Positions 58,512-64,000 of a DNA stretch of 64,000 bases are shown piece by piece. Numbering within the stretch: the stretch's first letter is position 1; every line of letters starts with the position of its first letter. The notes beneath the pieces were generated by a model. The model ran no database searches and was not told the origin of the DNA. It saw only the letters and a list, made by a program, of their open reading frames with translations. This DNA is from Cucumis sativus (lineage: Eukaryota > Streptophyta > Magnoliopsida > Cucurbitales > Cucurbitaceae). The translations under genes were made by a program, and so were the position numbers. The stretch spans positions 4,982,058 through 5,046,057 of the forward strand of contig NC_026661.2 in the NCBI RefSeq assembly GCF_000004075.3, written 5' to 3'.

Positions 58512-59586
58512 TCTTGTAAATTGATACTACATCATTCTAGTTGATTAGCATTTTCTCGTGTATGTTGGTGCTGAAGTTTTTTACTTATATATATTTATTC
58601 CATGGTTTATGTTGGATAAGTTAACTGGTTTGCATTTTTTTCTAGGATAAATTTTGTGCAAACAGGAATAGCGCATAACATAAAGTAAAAGATAATGTAA
58701 AATACTTCTATTTCCCCACTCCAAAAATGCTAATTTTAAAAGACTACTCTAGGAAGCATTTCCAATCAAACTATGAATAGAGAATCTTAGGCAACGCTCT
58801 GTTCAGATCAGGAAGGAGTTGTCAATTCATAGCCCAACCCCATGGTCTACTCAACTAACTAGATTTTTATTCATTATCATTTTTTTTTTCAGTTTGGCCA
58901 TGTCATTGTTTAGTCAGGTTACAAACTTTTCCATTTTAACTCTAGGAATGATATTTGCCTACTTTTGTAGAACCGGATGGAAAAAAATGGTGTTATAAAG
59001 AACACATCACGAGTTCAAAATTAAATAATTTATTTGTTGAGTCTTGTTGAAGCTCAATTTTGCTCACCCTATGCCTCAATGGTATATTTATAATTCAGAG
59101 AAAAGGTGACCAACCAAAGAAAAAAAGTACACACTTGTGTGGTGGTGCTTACCACACCGATTCCAAGGCTTAAGTTTGTTCAAATTTGTTCGATGGAGCA
59201 AGAATTTGGAGAATAAGAGTTCATAAGAGCTAAAAAGTAGCTTTCAATTGGTGTAAAGGAAATATTTATTAGAGGGTTTGACTTTGACCCAACGTTGTGT
59301 GTTTCCTACTCGGATTTGGAATGGGGAATGAAATTCGATATCCAAGGGGATCTTCGGTCTTGCAGGCCTCGTAAAGTGGAACCACGATCCCAATCAAGCT
59401 AGGTCTCGGGTTATGCCTTAAAATTCCTGTTAATCTCAACATGGGCCTATATTGGTCCCAAACTGCCTCGGTTTTATCCCTTGGTTTTGTCTTCTCTTTT
59501 TGAGCTTGTTCTTGAGGTTAGTTGATCTGTAGGCTTACAGTATTAGACTAACAATATTCAATCGTGAGGATGAAGAGAAGTGTTTC
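58512..59586. other. Intergenic, partly transposon-like
   Basis: The 3' flank of TIP41, then from about 58960 less AT-rich sequence without a coding frame. Given the gag-like fossil immediately to the right, part of this is probably retrotransposon-derived, but no ends were found. Confidence 0.35.
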
Positions 59587-59892
59587 TCAAATGTTTGAAA
59601 AATTTCTGAGCAGATTGACAAACAACTTGTGAGACTCAGTTTCGGAAAGAAAGACATTAATAAGAGAAATTAGGCCTTGATATTTCTTTTGCCACTTATC
59701 AAATTCAGGAGTCCTCTTAGGTAGTTTTCCTTTATCACCAATAACCTTCTTTAGAGCAGTGTACAAACCATCAACAAGACAAAAGAGATGATGAGCCTTC
59801 AAGGTCGGAGAAATCAGAAACTTTGACAAAACGTAATTTGTAGAATCAAGATGAACAAAAATGAGCTTGCAAATGTTCGTGAGCAAGAACAT
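59587..59892 (-). mobile_element. Copia gag fossil (N-terminal part)
   Basis: An open stretch of about 100 codons on the minus strand resembles the start of copia-type gag polyproteins: FLLTNICKLIFVHLDS, STNYVLSKFLI, LKAHHLFCLVDG and FDKWQKKYQGLISLINVFLS follow the usual order. Only this piece is recognised; protease, integrase and reverse transcriptase are absent nearby, so the element is broken. It is treated as a fossil, age unknown. Confidence 0.65.
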
Positions 59893-62800
59893 AGGTGAAT
59901 TGGAATTCGTTTCACTGGTCGCTAAGAAGTGACAAGAAATCAGGAGGAGAGGTTGTCAAAAGTAGCTTCCCTGATAATTCTCCTCTCATATTATTGATAC
60001 GTACTTCAGGTTATTTATACAACACTTAATTTATTAGAGAATTATAAATACATTAGTTTATTACCATAAACTACCCATAGCATCAGCCTCCTTTCCTTAG
60101 TTGGGATTCATGGTTTAGCTCTTGACGGTGCTATGTTGGACATTTGAGGGTTCAATTTGGAAGTATTATCATTTGTTGATGCTCAGTTCATGACAAGAAT
60201 TTAGCGTAATTCTCAAATTATTCTTGGAATGACTCATCAAATCCATCGTGTTGATTTTAGGCTTTCTTTAGTACAGAAGGCTCGATGGTAGTTCTTAGAT
60301 TATCTTTGGCATGATTCATCAAACCTGTTGAACTTATTTTGGGTATTTGGTTTAAAAAACTCCAAGGAAATTTCCCAGATTATCCCTTGAATAACCCGTC
60401 AGCCATTAAACCCAATTAACTGGTTTTGGGCTTGGTTATAATGTGAAAATTTTCAATCATTTTTCTTTTCTAGGAGAATGATTTAGCTATTAGGTGACCA
60501 CATGTCACTCTATAGTTTATTAGACAGTAAACTAGGGGTGTTTGGGATTCATTTTTCTTCGTCTCATTTTCAAACTTGTAACTAGCTCGACCTACTTAGA
60601 AAAGGTGTTGAGCTGAATGAATAAATAGGCAGGCCTGAAGCAACGACCACTTTAGTTTTAAGTTAGAGACCAAGTGTGCCAAGTTGAGGCTTGAGCAATT
60701 TCATTTTAAATGCGATCGAGTTAAATGATGGGTGAGAAAGAACGACGAAGTAATTAAAGTCATACTTTAAGTGGAAAAAACACCCTTAAGGTTCAACTTC
60801 CTTTATAGATGTGGATTCATCAGGCCATTCATTTAAGCAAATCAAAGCCCATAATTAGACTTAGAAGACTTTGTTCAAACTGAAATTTCACATCCGGTGG
60901 TCACAATGACGAGCACTTTCGCAAAAGGAGTTGAGAAAGTATTAGCGGAAAGAACCTGTTGAGTTGAGAACCCCTGTGGAGATTTGAAGAAGTTCCCAGT
61001 CAAATGGAAAAGGTCTTCTAGATGTAGAGATTATCTAGGAGTGTGCAATAAAGAGGAAAGATTGATGATATTGCTAATCTTTGTGAGGGGTTCATTGAGG
61101 CTTTCTATGTACAGAATAACCTATACTAAAATAAAATATAAATGAAACTATAGCTATTTTTCGTCAACATACACGGTCAAGAGATCTAGTGTCAAGTTAA
61201 CTTGCCTTCAAATTAACTTTGTTCAAGTTCGAATAGTATCCTTGAAGAGGCCCCATTAACAACCTCCTTTTTTTGTTCTTTTTCTTTTTAATTAGAGGAA
61301 CTTTAGTATGCTAGGATGAACTCTGTCCACATCGTCATTTGGTTTGAGTGTGATGAGGATGATGCTTGTTTATTCGTCATGACTTTCATTCCAAATTTGT
61401 AAGCATTCTTTATTTAAGAATCTCTTTTTATCATAGCTTTCATATAATTATTTCATCCTCCCTTGCCCTATTGCAAGGAATGGAAGGAATAATCTTGGCA
61501 CCTTCTTCGAATTCTAGGAACCCTCTCCTAATTTTTTCCACATTCTATTTTTTTGAACACTCCATTAAGTAAACTGCCCTTACCTAAGGACCTTACCTAA
61601 GGAGTCATGGCTCATTCTTAACATATACTTATTTTCTCAAATACATATTTTTCCTTTTTTTTTTTTTCTTTTATAAGAAACACGTGTATTCATGTATTTT
61701 TACTAACCATAACTAAGTAACATTTACTTGTAACATATCACTTGTCTAGATGTTGCATAATGCCTACTTGCATGAATACATTTGAAGTCAATAATTGCAT
61801 TATCATATATTAGATGAACAAGAACAACTAAGAATTGTGAGACGTATTTTTTAGTACAACAATTATGGAATGGAGGATCAAACCTTCCACCTCAAAGATA
61901 GATGACTTTGTCAAATATAATTGATTTAAGTTCATTTTGACATGAAAAAGCACATTTTCGTCAATTTAGTGACTTTAAATATGTTGTTGTACACCACATT
62001 GCACATAGCAATCTTGGAAATAAAAAAAATCTTTTTATTTTATTTGATTAATATTTTTGTGAAGCAATTTCACAATCTATGTATCACTCTAATTTCTAAA
62101 TACAAGTTCATTGACTACCTTCAAAGTTTGGTTACAAAAGGTAAAATTGTTTTTGTTTTAAAAGGAATGATCACTTCTGGCTATTTAATTTTGTTTCTTA
62201 AACAAGAAAGTGATAAATAAGAGCCATGAATTTGATAAAAGACTCAAACTTGTGCTATTTCTTTGGTAAATAAATATTGTAAGGTAAAAAAGTTAGTCCC
62301 TAATATTCATAGGGTACATGAGAGCTAACTTATACTTTACATCACAATACAAAGATGAATAGTCAGACTAATGACATCTTAGAGAGTTGGGACTTTGTTT
62401 GTTGAATCATGTTAATTGTTTAGTGCAATAAGGAGAGAGATTCAAATTACAAACTTTTTTATCACTAACCTATGTTATATATCAATTGAGCTATGTTTGC
62501 TTTCGTAACTACACTTATATTAACTTAAAATTGAGTAATCAAATTATTATATGTTCAGAACTAGTTGAACAATGCTCATACATCATATTTGAACTTATTT
62601 GAACTTAACAACTTTTTTCAAAGAAATCATCGAATGTTATTTTCATATAGCTAGCAACTAGAATTGGCACACCGTAACAAAATTTGAGTTAGTTGAATTA
62701 ATTAGAAATATCATATAAGAAAAGAGCCTAATTTTAAACACGAATTAGAAATTCTCGATAAATAATTATTTGATTTTTTGTTTTTACTTTTTAAAAATTA

Positions 62801-63291
62801 AGTATATAAATAGTTTTTTCTCTAAATTTCTCGTTTTGTTTATCTCATTTCAACCAATATTTTCAAAAACTAACCTAAAATTTGAAAATTGAGAACTTCG
62901 TTCGGGTTTTTAACATTTGTTTTTAAAATGAAGTCTAGGAATCCTACTTGCTCCCTCAAATTTCTTCATTTCTTATCTGCTTTTTTTTTTATAATTTAAA
63001 AGTTTTGAAAGAATTTGAAAGAAAAAAAAAAGTAGCTTTTAAAATTTGTTGTATATAAGAAAGATACAAATTAGTGTAAGAAATAAGTAGAAAATATACC
63101 AAATTTAAAAAAGAACAGAAATAAAAAAACAAAATGATCAGCCAGGGAGTAAAAAAAATAGTTTTAAAAAACTTTTTTATTTTAGAATTTGATCAACGAA
63201 TTAAACTCTTTGACTCCATGGTAAGAAGGAAGAGAAAATACAATTCATTAAAAAACAAAAACAAAAGAGCATGTAGTTACCGAACGAAGGC
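59893..63291. other. Repeat-rich intergenic, no gene seen
   Basis: From 59893 to about 61250 the sequence is less AT-rich and probably belongs to the retrotransposon remnant; on the minus strand a TATA-like 'gtataaataac' lies near 60016-60026. An 80-bp imperfect repeat occurs at 60212-60435. From 61300 on, AT-rich DNA with no supported gene; open frames at 61366 and 61942 are Phe/Ile/Leu-rich and dismissed. Confidence 0.4.
60212..60435. repeat. Imperfect tandem repeat, about 80-bp period
   Basis: Three diverged units start near 60217, 60297 and 60377, each with 'attat..ttg..at.a.tcatca'-like sequence followed by a 'gattttaggc', 'ttattttggg' or 'ggttttgggc' phrase. It lies just outside the gag fossil and may be part of a decayed LTR or leader. 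Confidence 0.45.
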
Positions 63292-63921
63292 TTAAAGCTT
63301 CAAATTCAAATCCAGTTTGATGGATGACTCTGTTTTTTGTTGTGTGTTCAATCGGAAGCTCCCTGGCCAAGTTATGTGCATCAACGACTCATCCTCCAAA
63401 CTGCAAGAGGAAGCGGTGCCCCTCCCGATGCTGGCAGTACCATTTTCGAACCTTGCAACAGTAGCAGCAGATCCACCATGGCTATGCAGACGAAAGGAAT
63501 GAGGCTTAACACCCAAAGATTTAAGCATCGTACTATTAGCAGCATTATTCACCAATAATGGTGGTAATCCCATCATGGTCATTAGTCTTTGAAATTGGTA
63601 TCTTCTTGCTGCTCCTCTCTCCCTTTTATGAGCATTTTGGTGGCCTCCCAATGCTTGTGAGCTATAGAATTTCCTCATACAAAAATGGCAAGAAAACATC
63701 TTTGTAGGTGAAGAATTGTTTGCCTTATTCATCAATGGTTGAGAATCAGAACAATCTATGTCATTTAAGGTCTGAAAATTCCCACCCAAGCTCAAATTCA
63801 GCCACCCTTTTGCAAGATTTTCATTTGCTATCGTATCATTTCTATTGATTTTGGTGGAATTTGATTCATCTGCCTTTTGGATATCTCTTAGTTTTGTTGT
63901 TTCTTCTCTATCTTCCATCAT
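63292..63921 (-). CDS. Single C2H2 zinc finger repressor, ZFP1/3/4/7 type
   Basis: An intronless minus-strand gene of 209 residues; the frame reaches four codons further up but starts with TTG, so the ATG at 63921 is chosen (a second ATG follows at once). The zinc finger is [20 protein letters not shown] with ligands C78, C81, H94 and H98; QALGGH is the plant-specific DNA-contact motif, followed by the basic [12 protein letters not shown] helix. Two EAR-type repression motifs are visible: LNLSL at residues 41-45 and DLNLKL at the very C-terminus. The MTMMGLPP and SLGVKPHS blocks and a WPGSFRL segment recall the Arabidopsis ZFP7 group. It is expected to act as a nuclear transcriptional repressor, perhaps through TOPLESS; targets are unknown. 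Only 79 bases of upstream sequence lie in the window. Confidence 0.9.
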   Translation of the reverse strand: MMEDREETTKLRDIQKADESNSTKINRNDTIANENLAKGWLNLSLGGNFQTLNDIDCSDSQPLMNKANNSSPTKMFSCHFCMRKFYSSQALGGHQNAHKRERGAARRYQFQRLMTMMGLPPLLVNNAANSTMLKSLGVKPHSFRLHSHGGSAATVARFENGTASIGRGTASSCSLEDESLMHITWPGSFRLNTQQKTESSIKLDLNLKL

Positions 63922-64000
63922 TTTTCTTAACAAAAGTAGGAACGTTGTGGTATGAGAATAGAGAGTGAGATTTGGGTATATGTTTGTTTTGTTTCTATTT

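Noticed and set aside
1-64000. CRISPR arrays, operons, prophage or bacterial features
   Set aside because: None seen; introns, AT-rich spacing and gene families are all plant nuclear.

Overview
This is a 64 kb stretch of plant nuclear DNA: AT-rich intergenic sequence, genes with short GT-AG introns, and orthologues of well-known angiosperm families. Several AT-rich segments carry phrases such as 'tctatcagtgatag' followed by 'tttgctatatttgtaa'. I remember these as abundant dispersed repeats in Cucumis and related genomes, so a Cucurbitaceae source is likely. That is inference; the gene content alone only says eudicot.

Layout. 0-14 kb, all plus strand: a two-exon gene for a small protein I cannot name (1.7-2.8 kb), an RHY1A-like RING-H2 E3 ligase (5.3-7.4 kb), and a clade D type 2C protein phosphatase (11.6-13.6 kb). 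16-22 kb, minus strand: an intronless PPR gene orthologous to Arabidopsis At5g02860, then a two-exon organelle-type SWIB/MDM2 gene with a cluster of site II promoter elements. 24-36 kb, plus strand: a five-exon divergent Pumilio-family gene, a lysine-containing arabinogalactan protein with a GPI signal, and a GASA/Snakin peptide gene. 37-46.5 kb, minus strand: a second PPR gene (PLS class) and a six-exon plastid-type DUF760 gene (UV-B-induced At3g17800 family). 46.8-49 kb: an old, broken Ty1/copia copy on the minus strand with an oppositely oriented solo LTR inserted in it. 50.5-58.5 kb, plus strand: an eight-exon A3-type cyclin and an eight-exon TIP41-like gene. 59-61 kb: another retrotransposon-derived stretch. 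63.3-63.9 kb, minus strand: a single-C2H2 zinc finger gene with EAR motifs at both ends.

The neighbours form no operon or obvious gene cluster; this is ordinary plant gene order. Some genes share broad themes: TIP41 acts with PP2A in TOR signalling, cyclin A3 in S phase, PP2C.D in auxin-linked growth, and the PPR, SWIB and DUF760 proteins in organelles. Exon models were built by hand from reading frame, splice sites and family conservation. All stated splice junctions keep the frame, but none has transcript support here.

I found no convincing new biological system. The most interesting points are the Pumilio-like protein whose RNA-reading code is kept only in its C-terminal half, a GC-AG intron beside a 34-nt exon in the cyclin gene, five site II elements in 58 bp upstream of the SWIB gene, a shortened GASA loop, and the nested retrotransposon fossils.
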